A stretch of 64,000 bases of DNA, taken from contig NZ_JACCAA010000001.1 in the NCBI RefSeq assembly GCF_013408415.1, positions 2,852,001 to 2,916,000 of the forward strand. Reading direction: 5' to 3'. Below the pieces are notes generated by a model. That model was given only the letters and a program-made list of their open reading frames with translations, was not told the origin of the DNA and searched no databases. Positions 1 to 9,834 of the stretch are shown here, one piece after another. The stretch is from Nocardioides daedukensis. Lineage in GTDB: Bacteria > Actinomycetota > Actinomycetes > Propionibacteriales > Nocardioidaceae. Made by a program: the position numbers and the translations under genes. Positions within the stretch are counted from its first letter, which is position 1, and each line of letters opens with the position of its first letter.

Positions 1-2
1 CC

Positions 3-1787
<1,785 letters not shown>

Positions 1788-1838
1788 GTGAGCCGAGTCG
1801 ACGCCCAGGCACATGCGAACCACACCTCGCGCGTGCTG

Positions 1839-1902
1839 CGCCGACCCGCCGTCAAATCGCATTCTGAGGCCAACCGAATGTGAATTCTCGACGGGTCGGC
1901 GG
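1839..1902. repeat. Family-1 intergenic repeat, inverted pair
   Basis: An outward arm containing CCGACCCG followed by CGCATTCTG is matched by an inverted arm containing GAATGTGAATTC and CGACGGGTCGGCGG. The same motifs recur at 3053-3110 and 12408-12546. It lies just after the oxidoreductase gene and at the edge of the decayed JetA-like gene. Confidence 0.7.
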
Positions 1903-1924
1903 GGCGCGCACGACGGCGAGCAGC

Positions 1925-2668
1925 GCCGGGCTCGCCGAGCGTGCCCGGCTGCGCAACAGCTTGGTCTCGCTGTCGCGACTCGGAGTGCTGACGAACCAGT
2001 CCCGCAGGCCCGACCACTGAGCCAGCCATCGCTCTCGTGCCGCGGTCAGTGCACGGTCCGACACGCCGGTCCAGCACCTCCGCAATCGCGGCGCCACGGG
2101 TGAGCAGGTCGCTGATGAACCGCTCGAGATATTCGATGAGCTGTTCCTTGTAGGCCAAGAAAGCGTCCACGTCGGCATCGTGCAGGTCGATGGTCCGCTG
2201 GATCGATCCCATGAACGCCACCTCGTTCTCGGCGAGCTCGACGAACCGCTCCCGCAGGCTGCGCAGCGCTTGGTGAACCTGGGCCTCATCGAGGGTGCCG
2301 TCAACGGCGTGGCGGGCCACCGCGTCGCTGAGCCCGGTGAGCAGCACGACGATGTCCTCGAGTGCCACCGGCTGGAGGGCGCCACGGCTGCCCAGGGCGA
2401 CGTCGTACTGGGCAAGTGCTCTCTCGGCCGCTTCGCCTTCCCGGGAGATCTGGTAGAGCATCCGGCGGCGGTAGAAGTCCTCCAGCGCCGTCACCCGGCT
2501 CGCGTCCGGAAACGCCAGCACGTTGCCCCACGACGGGTCGGCCAGGCGGTCCAAGGCATCGGCGACGGCCTCGCTGGTGAGGGTCGGACCGCCGTCATCG
2601 CCGATGGTGAGCATGATCTGGTCGGGGCGGGCGTGGACCGCGAAGCGCTCCTTCTCGGCCCTCATGGC
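1925..2668 (-). pseudogene. Decayed DUF2397 (JetA-like, Wadjet system) gene fragment
   Basis: In one reverse frame, 2665 to about 2060 encodes AEKERFAVHARPDQI, TALEDFYRRRMLYQISREGEAAERAL, AFMGSIQRTIDLHDADVDAFLAYK and IEYLERFISDLLTR, which match the N-terminal half of DUF2397 proteins, the JetA subunit of one Wadjet class. At about 2060 the similarity moves to another frame (ERWLAQWSGLRDWFV, then LLRSRARSASPALLA) and stops near 1925. The fragment lacks the usual first ~35 residues and roughly the C-terminal half, and carries at least one frameshift, so it cannot be functional. No JetB, JetC or JetD partner is present. Family assignment is from remembered family patterns, not a search. Confidence 0.78.
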
Positions 2669-2737
2669 CCGAGGAGCGCCAAGGGCGCCACGGCGGCCCC
2701 GTCCGGACGACGACAGGCATAGGGGCCGTGTTGACGA

Positions 2738-3018
2738 CAACCCGGGCCACCACGTCATAGTTTCCGGCCGCGCTCGAACGCCGACTGGGGTCGGTCAGGT
2801 TCAGGGTCGCCACAGTTCGCTGTCCAGTAGTCGCGGTCTTGCCGACGCCTTTGGTGCCTTTGAGCGCTATCGCTGCGAGGTGGGGGAAGGAGCTCATCGA
2901 CGACGTCGTCGAGGATCCGGCGGCGATAAGTCGCTATCCGGTCAACCAACAGATTTCCGGCTCTCCAACTAACAGGTCGTCGGGTCCCGACCCACATCGC
3001 GAAGGACACGGAGCGCAT
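2738..3018 (-). pseudogene. Decayed AAA/DUF4143-type ATPase, N-terminal fragment
   Basis: A reverse-strand reading starting near 3018 gives IATYRRRILDDVVDELLP and then loses sense. The similarity continues in another frame from about 2897 with FPHLAAIALKGTKGVGKTAT and TLNLTDPSRR, ending near AAGNYDVVA at about 2738. YRRR..DDLLDELL followed by LPAIALEGAKGVGKTAT is the normal N-terminus of AAA_14/DUF4143 ATPases, including the Walker A motif (KGVGKT). One frameshift near 2890 and loss of everything downstream mark it as a remnant. It abuts the JetA-like fragment, suggesting successive deletions in an old accessory island. Confidence 0.62.
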
Positions 3019-3052
3019 CTCATCGCCGCGGATGCTTCGGTCCGCGCGCACA

Positions 3053-3110
3053 TCTGCGACGGGTCGGCGAGGGTCAGAATGCTTGAGTTCGCGACGGGTC
3101 GGCGCGGGTG
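3053..3110. repeat. Family-1 intergenic repeat, two direct copies
   Basis: Two direct copies of a unit with GCGACGGGTCGGCG lie about 35 bp apart, with AGAATGCTTGAGTTC between them. They end three bases before the stop codon of the acyl-CoA dehydrogenase gene on the minus strand (TCA at 3114-3116). Together with 1839-1902 they bracket the pseudogene island. Confidence 0.7.
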
Positions 3111-3113
3111 CAA

Positions 3114-4268
3114 TCAGGGACGCCCGACGATCTTTCGCCCGATGATCATTTTCATGATCTCGTTCGCGCCACCGAAGATCCGCTGGATCCGCGCGTCCTG
3201 ATAGGCCCGGCCCACGGGATATTCGAGCATGAAGCCATAGCCGCCGTGCAGCTGGAGGCAGCGGTCGATCACGTCGTTCTGCAGGTCCGAGGTCCACCAC
3301 TTGGCCTGGGCGGCGTCGACGTCGGTGAACTCGCCGGCGTTGAAGGACAGGATCGCCTGGTCGACATACACCCGTGCAACGTTGACCAGTGTCTGCATCT
3401 CGGCGAGTTCGAACTGGGTGTTCTGGAAGTCCGCAATCCGCTGTCCGAACGCGCGACGGTCCTTGGTGTAGGTGATCGTCTCGGCCAGCACTGCCTCGGC
3501 AACGGCGACCGCGTGAGCAGCGATCGAGAGCCGCTCGAGGGGGAGCATGTTCTTGAGCTGGCCGAACCCGCCGCCGATCTCGCCGAGCACGTTTTCGTCG
3601 GGGACGAAGACGTCCTCATAGACCAGCTCGGCGGTGTCCTGGGCGTGCAGACCGACCTTCTTCAACTTGCGCCCACGTCCGAAGCCCTCCATCTCGCGCT
3701 CCACCACGAACAGTGTGAAGGCGTTCGGCCCGCCGGCCGGGTCGGTCTTGGCCACGGTGATGACCAGGTCCGAGTTGATGCCGTTGGTGATGAAGGTCTT
3801 TGCGCCATTGACCACCCAACCCCCGGCGACCTGCTTGGCGGAGGTCTTGATGCCCTGCAGGTCCGAGCCGGTGCCGGGCTCGGTCATCGCGATCGCACCG
3901 ATCCTCTCCCCGGCGATCATCGGGGGCAGGAAGCGCTGCTTCTGCTCCTCGTTGCCGATCTCGGCGATGTAGGGGATTGCGATGTCATCCTGGAGTGAGA
4001 ACGACGACGCCAGCGCGGTGGCGTGCACCTTCGCGAACTCCTCGAGGATCACGTTGCGGAAGCGGTAGTCCGCGCCGCCCGCGCCGCCGTACTCCTCGGG
4101 CGCGGCCAGACCGAGCAGGCCCTGCTTGCCGGCGGCGAGCCACACGCCGCGATCGATGATCGCGTCCTCCTCCCACCGCTCGAGGTTGGGCACCACCTCG
4201 CGCTGGACGAAGGCGGCGACGCTCTCGCGGAAGGCTTCGTGGTCGGACGAGTAGAGCGTGCGCTTCAT
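3114..4268 (-). CDS. Acyl-CoA dehydrogenase (FAD), long-chain/isovaleryl type
   Basis: The 384-residue protein starts at MKRTLYSSD (ATG at 4268), which overlaps the stop of the upstream crotonase gene as ATGA. Longer readings into the crotonase gene have no family similarity. Hallmarks are AMTEPGTGSDLQGIKTSA (FAD/substrate loop, about 127-144), FITNG, GRGRKLKKVGLHAQDTAE and RAFGQRIADFQ. The usual medium-chain catalytic Glu near the C-terminus is Gly here (FGGANEI). The base is probably the Glu in LPLERLSIAA (about residue 245), as in isovaleryl and long-chain enzymes. It should introduce an alpha,beta double bond into an acyl-CoA in the cytoplasm. Its exact substrate cannot be read from sequence. 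Confidence 0.93.
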   Translation of the reverse strand: MKRTLYSSDHEAFRESVAAFVQREVVPNLERWEEDAIIDRGVWLAAGKQGLLGLAAPEEYGGAGGADYRFRNVILEEFAKVHATALASSFSLQDDIAIPYIAEIGNEEQKQRFLPPMIAGERIGAIAMTEPGTGSDLQGIKTSAKQVAGGWVVNGAKTFITNGINSDLVITVAKTDPAGGPNAFTLFVVEREMEGFGRGRKLKKVGLHAQDTAELVYEDVFVPDENVLGEIGGGFGQLKNMLPLERLSIAAHAVAVAEAVLAETITYTKDRRAFGQRIADFQNTQFELAEMQTLVNVARVYVDQAILSFNAGEFTDVDAAQAKWWTSDLQNDVIDRCLQLHGGYGFMLEYPVGRAYQDARIQRIFGGANEIMKMIIGRKIVGRP

Positions 4269-5194
4269 CGGGGGTCCTCCAGTGAGGTCGGGTCGAACGT
4301 GGGAGCGGGGAAAGAGCCGAACAGGTCTGGCAGCTCGGTCGAGACGAGGTTGGGGAAGGCCGCCGGTCGCTTCTCCACGAACGACGCGAATCCCTCGGCG
4401 CCGTCGGCGCTCACGCCGCGCAGGTTGATCCCCAGCGACTCGGCCTGGTGGGCGATCATCGGGTGCGAGGCACCCTGCATCCGCCACAGCAGCTGGCGGG
4501 CCAGAGCCGCCGAGACGGGCGCGGTGTTGTCCGCGATCTCACGAGCCAGGGCGTACGCCGTGGGCAACAGGTCCTCGGGCGCGTGCAGGCTCCGGACCAA
4601 GCCGCCCTCGAGTGCCTCGGGGGCCTTGAAGACTCGCCCGGTCAGCACCCACTCCATCGCGGTCTGCATCCCGACCAGGCGGGGCAGGAACCACGACGAG
4701 CAGGACTCCGGGATCACGCCACGCCGGTTGAAGACGAAGCCGAACTTCGCGGTCTCGGACGCGAGCCGGATGTCGGCAGCCAGGATCATCGTCGCACCGA
4801 CGCCGGTGGCCGGACCGTTGACCGCAGCGATGATCGGCTTGAGGCAGTCGAACATCCGCAGCACCACGCGGCCACCGCCGTCCCGCCGGCGTGGCAGCTC
4901 GTCGCCGGGCACGTCGTACTGCGTACCCTCGGGTGCGGTGCTTGCCGTCCGCCAGGCGACGAAAGCATCGCCGGCGTCAACGACGTCCATGCCGGCGCAG
5001 AAGCCGCGGCCGGCGCCGGTGAGGACGACGGCCTTGACCTCGTCGTCGGCGTCGATGCGGTCGAAGGTCTCGATCAGTTCGGCCTCCATCTCGTCGACGA
5101 AGGCGTTGAGCCGGTCAGGCCGGTTGAGGGTGATCGTGGCGATGCCGTCGGCCACGTCATAGAGCAGGGTCTTCGGTTCACTCGGTGCGGTCAT
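4265..5194 (-). CDS. Enoyl-CoA hydratase/isomerase family protein
   Basis: A 309-residue crotonase-fold protein: ITLNRPDRLNAF near the N-terminus, AVVLTGAGRGFCAGMDV (first oxyanion-hole region) and AAVNGPATGVGATMILAADIRLAS (second). It has a longer insertion after GMDV and a longer C-terminal tail than the small crotonase just upstream. It likely hydrates or isomerises an enoyl-CoA. It lies between another crotonase gene (7 bp away) and the acyl-CoA dehydrogenase gene (4-bp overlap), so the three form one operon transcribed away from the TetR gene at 6106. Confidence 0.92.
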   Translation of the reverse strand: MTAPSEPKTLLYDVADGIATITLNRPDRLNAFVDEMEAELIETFDRIDADDEVKAVVLTGAGRGFCAGMDVVDAGDAFVAWRTASTAPEGTQYDVPGDELPRRRDGGGRVVLRMFDCLKPIIAAVNGPATGVGATMILAADIRLASETAKFGFVFNRRGVIPESCSSWFLPRLVGMQTAMEWVLTGRVFKAPEALEGGLVRSLHAPEDLLPTAYALAREIADNTAPVSAALARQLLWRMQGASHPMIAHQAESLGINLRGVSADGAEGFASFVEKRPAAFPNLVSTELPDLFGSFPAPTFDPTSLEDPR

Positions 5195-5201
5195 GAGGGG
5201 G

Positions 5202-6008
5202 TCACCTGTGCTTGTAGTCGGGATCGCGCTTCTCGAGGAAGGCGGCGGTGGCTTCGGGCTGGTCCTCGGTCATCGCGGTGATCACCTGCTGCCGGTTCTC
5301 CATCTCGATGCCGGCGCGCAGGCTCGGCATCTCCAGGGCCAGCCACATGCCCTGCTTGGTCAGGGCGACCGAGGCGGGCGGGTTCTTGCAGATCTCGAGG
5401 GCCTTGGCCAACGCGACGTCCATCAGCTCCTCGCCCGGGACGACGCGGGTGACCAGGCCGATGCGCAGAGCCTCGGCAGCGTCGAACTTGCGCCCGGTCA
5501 GCATCAACTCGTGGGCGTTGCCGGCGCCGACGATGCGGGGGAGCAGCCAGGACGTGCCGATGTCGCAGGCCGAGAATCCGGCCCGGATGAAGGCGACCGC
5601 ATAGACCGACGACTCGGCGGCGATCCGGATGTCGCTGGCCAGCACCAAGGCCAGCCCGCCGCCGGCGGCGGGCCCGTTGACCGCGGAGATGACCGGCTGG
5701 GGGAGGGTGTGCAGCTTCTCGACCAGCCCGGCGATCTCGCGCTGGCGGTCCAGGGTGCCCAGGGTGAAGCCCATCTGCTCGATGCGCTCGGGGTCGCCGT
5801 AGCCGTTCAGGTCCAGGCCGGCACAGAATGCGCGGCCGGCACCGGTCAGTACGACGACCCGCACGGAGCGGTCGGTCGCGATCCGGTCCAGCTCGGCGTG
5901 GAGATCGGTGACGAGGTTGACGTTGAGGGTGTTCAACGCGTCCGGTCGGTCCAAGGTCAGCACCGTGATCCCAGGCAATGGGGTGGTGACCTGCACGAGA
6001 GATGGCAT
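5202..6008 (-). CDS. Enoyl-CoA hydratase/isomerase family protein
   Basis: A 268-residue crotonase: VLTLDRPDALNTLN, VVLTGAGRAFCAGLDLNGYG, and SAVNGPAAGGGLALVLASDIRIAAES, with FLEKRDPDYKHR at the C-terminus. It is the first gene of the minus-strand operon 6008-3114, divergent from a TetR gene across a 97-bp region holding a candidate operator, so TetR control is likely. The substrate is unknown. A role in side-chain beta-oxidation fits the neighbours. Confidence 0.92.
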   Translation of the reverse strand: MPSLVQVTTPLPGITVLTLDRPDALNTLNVNLVTDLHAELDRIATDRSVRVVVLTGAGRAFCAGLDLNGYGDPERIEQMGFTLGTLDRQREIAGLVEKLHTLPQPVISAVNGPAAGGGLALVLASDIRIAAESSVYAVAFIRAGFSACDIGTSWLLPRIVGAGNAHELMLTGRKFDAAEALRIGLVTRVVPGEELMDVALAKALEICKNPPASVALTKQGMWLALEMPSLRAGIEMENRQQVITAMTEDQPEATAAFLEKRDPDYKHR

Positions 6009-6063
6009 CTGGTTCCTCCTCGACGTGAATCCAGTTCTGTCCTACGCTGGATCCGTAAATATC

Positions 6064-6090
6064 ATCTAAACAAACGATCGCTTAAATGGC
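6064..6090. promoter_or_regulatory. Candidate TetR operator in divergent promoter
   Basis: The AT-richer stretch between the crotonase operon and the TetR gene contains CAAACGATCGCTTA (6071-6084), an imperfect dyad centred on AT. A related dyad, TCCGAACGAGCGTTTGGA, precedes the kinase gene at 7483. Position and shape fit autoregulation by the adjacent TetR protein. Binding is inferred. Confidence 0.45.
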
Positions 6091-6105
6091 TAGGGGAGGA
6101 CTGGG

Positions 6106-6741
6106 GTGACTTCCGAACGCACCCAAGACCGCGCCTCGGTGAAGGGCAAGCAGAGGCTCGGCAAGGGCCCGGTGCTCGCCTCGGCGATCCGCAATTTCAC
6201 CGAGCGTGGCTATCACGGGACCTCGATGCGCGACATCGCCCGCGACGCCGACGTCACCGTCGCCTCGATCTATCACCACTTCCCCTCCAAGCAGGAAGTG
6301 CTACAGGAGATCATGGTGCAGACCCTGAGCGACGTGATCTCGGCGACCCGCTCGGCGCTGATGGCCGCCGGTCGCCGACCCAGCGAGCAGCTCTCCGCCC
6401 TGGTCGGCGCCTTCGTCCTGTGGCACACCCGCGAGCGCGAGGTGGCGCTGATCGGTGCCTCCGAGATTCGCAGCCTCGACGCCGTCGGCCGCAAGCTCGT
6501 GGTCACTCTGCGTGACGAGCAGCAGCGGATGTTCGACGACGTCATCGACCGCGGCGTGAGCGAGGGTGACTTCACCACGCCCTACCCGCGCGAGGCCGCG
6601 CGCGCGATCATCAACATGGCCTACTCGATCGCCACTTGGTACAACCCCGCTGGCGATGTCTCTCCCGACGAGATGGCCGAGCGGTACGCCGTACTCGCCC
6701 TCGGCATCGTCGGTGCCCACCCTTCCTCGACCCAGGAGTGA
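6106..6741 (+). CDS. TetR/AcrR family transcriptional regulator
   Basis: A 211-residue TetR protein starting at GTG 6106, with AGGGGAGGA 5 bases upstream. The N-terminal helix-turn-helix is ILA-type: ASAIRNFTERGYHGTSMRDIARDADVTVASIYHHFPSKQEVLQ, about residues 25-68. The C-terminal part resembles regulators of acyl-CoA catabolism but has no diagnostic ligand motif. It is divergent from a crotonase/acyl-CoA dehydrogenase operon and precedes a nitroreductase gene by 4 bp, so it probably represses both directions until an acyl-CoA or steroid intermediate binds. Confidence 0.92.
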   Translation: MTSERTQDRASVKGKQRLGKGPVLASAIRNFTERGYHGTSMRDIARDADVTVASIYHHFPSKQEVLQEIMVQTLSDVISATRSALMAAGRRPSEQLSALVGAFVLWHTREREVALIGASEIRSLDAVGRKLVVTLRDEQQRMFDDVIDRGVSEGDFTTPYPREAARAIINMAYSIATWYNPAGDVSPDEMAERYAVLALGIVGAHPSSTQE

Positions 6742-6745
6742 CCGC

Positions 6746-7405
6746 ATGGAACTGACCGAGATCCTCAACGAGCGCTGGAGCTGCCGCGGGTTCCTGCCCG
6801 ACCAGGTTCCCGAGGAGACGCTGCGCGAGATCTTCGCGCTGGCCCAGCGCACCGCGTCGTGGTGCAACACCCAGCCCTGGCAGGTGCAGGTGCTCAGCGG
6901 CGACCTGCGCGACCGGCTCGCCAAGGAGCTCGTCGAGGCAGTGATGCGGGGCGAGGGCGGCAACGACCTGGACATGCCCGAGCGCTATGTCGGCGTCTAC
7001 AAGGAGCGCCAGCGTGAGGCCGGGTTCGGGCTCTACGGGGCTCTGGGCATCGCTCGTGAGGACAAGGCGGCTCGGGCCGAGCAGATGCTGAAGAACTTCA
7101 CCTTCTTCGACGCCCCGCACGTCGCGATCGTCACCACCGACGTCAACCAGGGCCTCTATGGCGCGGCCGACTGCGGGGCCTATGTCGCCAACCTGCTCAA
7201 CATCGCCCACGCCGCCGGGGTGGCAACGATCCCGCAGGCCGCGATCGCGATGCAGTCGCCGACCGTCCGGCGCGTGCTCGACCTCCCCGAGGAGCGACGG
7301 ATCTTCTGTGGCATCTCCATCGGGTACGCCGACCCGGAGCACCCGGCCAACGCCTTCCGGACCTCACGTGCCCCTGCCGATGACGCGGTCGAGTTCCGGG
7401 CCTGA
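6746..7405 (+). CDS. Nitroreductase family protein (FMN)
   Basis: A 219-residue protein starting MELTEILNERWSCRGFLPDQVPEETLREIFALAQRTASWCNTQPWQV, the standard opening of NfsA/FRP-like FMN nitroreductases (R-x-S-x-R-x-F and N-x-Q-P-W). It continues with AADCGAYVANLLNIAHAAGVATIPQAA and a C-terminal GISIGYADPEHPANAF. The family reduces nitro groups, quinones or enones with NAD(P)H. The true substrate here is unknown; an enone or quinone-like catabolic intermediate is a reasonable guess. It sits 4 bp after the TetR gene. Confidence 0.9.
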   Translation: MELTEILNERWSCRGFLPDQVPEETLREIFALAQRTASWCNTQPWQVQVLSGDLRDRLAKELVEAVMRGEGGNDLDMPERYVGVYKERQREAGFGLYGALGIAREDKAARAEQMLKNFTFFDAPHVAIVTTDVNQGLYGAADCGAYVANLLNIAHAAGVATIPQAAIAMQSPTVRRVLDLPEERRIFCGISIGYADPEHPANAFRTSRAPADDAVEFRA

Positions 7406-7452
7406 TTCTTGCCCAGGCACTCGACCCCCGAGTCCTCGTCGGTTATGGTTGA

Positions 7453-7470
7453 TCCGAACGAGCGTTTGGA
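7453..7470. promoter_or_regulatory. Candidate operator upstream of kinase/ACAD operon
   Basis: TCCGAACGAGCGTTTGGA is an 18-bp dyad with 8-bp arms and one mismatch, ending 12 bp before the kinase start. It shares the pattern AACGAkCGyTT with the site at 6071-6084, so both may bind the TetR protein encoded at 6106. It also resembles the core of the LexA-like box at 44240, which leaves the cognate regulator open. Confidence 0.5.
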
Positions 7471-7482
7471 TTGGAGATCCTA

Positions 7483-8538
7483 ATGAATGACGCCGAGGCA
7501 CCCGCTGGCGAACTGGACATGGTGGCACTGAGCGCCTGGATGCAGGAACAGCTGGCAGATGGACTGGCTGGTGGATTGGCTGGCCCCCTGACCGCCCGGT
7601 TGATCGCCGGTGGCCGCAGCAACCCGACGTACGAGCTGACCGACGGCACACGCGACTGGATCCTGCGCCGGCCGCCCTACGGCGAGATCCTCCAGTCCGC
7701 GCACGACATGTCGCGCGAGGCGACGGTGATGGGTGCCCTGGCCGGCTCCGCCGTACCCGTGCCGCACATCGTCGGGTTGTGCCGCGACAAGGATGTGCTC
7801 GGTGCCGACTTCTATGTGATGGACAAGCTCGTCGGGCGGACGCTACGCACAGCGCAGGACACCGCCACCCTGACTCCCGAGCAGCGCGGTGCCCTGACCG
7901 AGTCGATGCTCGACACCCTCGTCGCCCTGCACGAGATCGACCCTGCCGACGTCGGACTGGCCGACTGGGGCCGCCCCGACGGCTACCTCGAGCGACAGGT
8001 CAAGCGGTGGGCCCGCCAGTGGCACACCATCAAGACCTCCGAGCGCCGGCAGATCGACGAGGTCGTCGAGATGCTGCAGCGCTCGATGCCGATCACCAAG
8101 TTCCCCGGCATCGTCCACGGCGACTACAAGATCGACAACCTCTACCTCGACGCTGACGACCCGACGCGGATCCTCGGCGTGCTCGACTGGGAGATGTCCA
8201 CCCTCGGTGACACCCTCGCCGACCTCGGCACGCTGGTCAGCTTCTGGGACGAGATCGGCGCGTTCCACAACCCGATCACCGCCGGCGCCACCGCGCACGA
8301 GGGGTTCCCCTCCGCGCAGGAGGTCGTCAAAAAGTACGCCGACCGCCGTGGCATCTCGATCGACGACCTCGAGTGGTACATCGTCTTCGCCGACTTCAAG
8401 ATCGCCGTCATCCTCGAGCAGATCCACGCCCGCCATGTCGCGGGAACCACCGTGGGGGACTGGTTCGATGACATTGGTGGCATGGTCGGACCATTGCTGA
8501 ATCGCTCCCACGAGCGCGCGGTCCGCGCTGGACTCTGA
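7483..8538 (+). CDS. APH-fold kinase, ACAD10/11-like (candidate hydroxyacyl-CoA kinase)
   Basis: A 351-residue phosphotransferase of the aminoglycoside-phosphotransferase/choline-kinase fold. The start is ATG 7483, with GGAG 7 bases upstream; TTG 7471 is an in-frame alternative. Key elements are GGRSNPTYEL, WILRRPPYG (nucleotide-binding Lys/Arg region), FPGIVHGDYKIDNL with catalytic Asp214 and Asn219, and LGVLDWEMSTLGD with metal-binding Asp235. The next gene is an ACAD11-like dehydrogenase. In animals ACAD10/11 fuse such a kinase to an acyl-CoA dehydrogenase, and in Pseudomonas LvaA phosphorylates 4-hydroxyvaleryl-CoA. By analogy this enzyme may phosphorylate a hydroxyacyl-CoA before elimination. 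Antibiotic resistance is unlikely given the context. Confidence 0.85.
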   Translation: MNDAEAPAGELDMVALSAWMQEQLADGLAGGLAGPLTARLIAGGRSNPTYELTDGTRDWILRRPPYGEILQSAHDMSREATVMGALAGSAVPVPHIVGLCRDKDVLGADFYVMDKLVGRTLRTAQDTATLTPEQRGALTESMLDTLVALHEIDPADVGLADWGRPDGYLERQVKRWARQWHTIKTSERRQIDEVVEMLQRSMPITKFPGIVHGDYKIDNLYLDADDPTRILGVLDWEMSTLGDTLADLGTLVSFWDEIGAFHNPITAGATAHEGFPSAQEVVKKYADRRGISIDDLEWYIVFADFKIAVILEQIHARHVAGTTVGDWFDDIGGMVGPLLNRSHERAVRAGL

Positions 8539-8604
8539 CCACGACTGACGCTCGACACCTGACGCACTGACACCTGATGTATCGGCAACCGGAAGGCACA
8601 TGAC

Positions 8605-9834
8605 ATGCAGGAAATCGCTGGGCTGCAACTGACTCCGTCACCCAAGGCGCAGGAAATGCGCGCCAAGCTGGTCGACTTCATGAACGACGAGGTGTTCCCG
8701 GCCGAGGAGGCCTACCACGCCTACCGCGTCGAGAAGGGCCAGGACGACCACACCCTCCCGCCCGCCGTGGAGGAGCTCAAGACCAAGGCCAAGGCGCTCG
8801 GCCTGTGGAACCTCTTCCTGCCCTCCGAGTCGGGCATCTCGCAGCTCGACTACGCAAGCCTGGCCGAGGTCACCGGCTGGTCTCTCGAGATCGCGCCCGA
8901 GGTGCTCAACTGCCAGGCGCCGGACACCGGCAACATGGAGCTGCTCCACCTCTTCGGCACCGACGAGCAGAAGAAGCAGTGGCTCGAGCCGCTGCTGGCC
9001 GGCGAGATCCGCTCCGCCTTCGCGATGACCGAGAAGAACGTCGCCTCCTCGGATGCCACCAACATCGAGACCTCGATGGTGCGCGACGGCGACGAATACG
9101 TCATCAACGGTCGCAAGTGGTGGACCTCTGGTGCTGCTGACCCGCGCTGCAAGCTCTTCATCGTGATGGGCAAGACCGATCCCAGCGCCGCCAAGCACAC
9201 GCAGCAGTCGATGATCCTGGTCCCGCGCGACACCCCAGGCCTGACCATCGTCCGCGACGTCCCGGTCTTCGGTCGCCACGACCAGCACGGCCACTGCGAG
9301 GTGCTCTTCGAGGACGTCCGCGTTCCGGTCAGCAACATCCTCAGCGAGGAGGGCTCCGGCTTCGCCCTGGCCCAGGCCCGCCTCGGCCCGGGCCGGATCC
9401 ACCACTGCATGCGTGCGCTGGGCGCAGCCGAGCGCGCCCTCCAGCTGATGGTCGACCGGGTCCAGTCGCGCGTCGCGTTCGGCAAGCCGCTCGCCGAGCA
9501 GGGGATGATCCAGCGCGACATCGCCGAGTCCCGCCTCGAGATCGAGCAGGCCCGGCTGATCTGCCAGCACGCCTCCGCGATCATCGACGCGAAGGGCAAC
9601 AAGGCCGCCGCGCCCTACGTGTCGATGGCCAAGGTGACCGTCCCGCGGATCACCCTGGCCGTCATCGACCGGGCCATCCAGGCACACGGCGGAATGGGTG
9701 TCAGCGACGACGTGCCGCTCGCCGCGATGTATGGCTGGCACCGCGCCATGCGGATCTTCGACGGTCCCGACGAGGTGCACCTGCGCACCATCGGGAAGAC
9801 CGAGCTCTCGGCCGCGCAGGAACTGCGTCCGTGA
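8605..9834 (+). CDS. ACAD11-like acyl-CoA dehydrogenase
   Basis: A 409-residue flavoprotein with GGAAGG about 9 bases before ATG 8605. It carries LNCQAPDTGNMELLHLFGTDEQKKQWL, AMTEKNVASSDATNIETS, INGRKWWTSGAADPRCK, GPGRIHHCMRALGAAERAL, and a C-terminal RIFDGPDEVHLRTIGKTEL. The DGPDEVH signature with Asp instead of Glu at the medium-chain catalytic site is typical of ACAD10/11 dehydrogenase domains. It follows an APH-fold kinase gene and overlaps an SDR gene by 4 bp (GTGA). The three probably act on one branched or hydroxylated acyl-CoA. Confidence 0.92.
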   Translation: MQEIAGLQLTPSPKAQEMRAKLVDFMNDEVFPAEEAYHAYRVEKGQDDHTLPPAVEELKTKAKALGLWNLFLPSESGISQLDYASLAEVTGWSLEIAPEVLNCQAPDTGNMELLHLFGTDEQKKQWLEPLLAGEIRSAFAMTEKNVASSDATNIETSMVRDGDEYVINGRKWWTSGAADPRCKLFIVMGKTDPSAAKHTQQSMILVPRDTPGLTIVRDVPVFGRHDQHGHCEVLFEDVRVPVSNILSEEGSGFALAQARLGPGRIHHCMRALGAAERALQLMVDRVQSRVAFGKPLAEQGMIQRDIAESRLEIEQARLICQHASAIIDAKGNKAAAPYVSMAKVTVPRITLAVIDRAIQAHGGMGVSDDVPLAAMYGWHRAMRIFDGPDEVHLRTIGKTELSAAQELRP

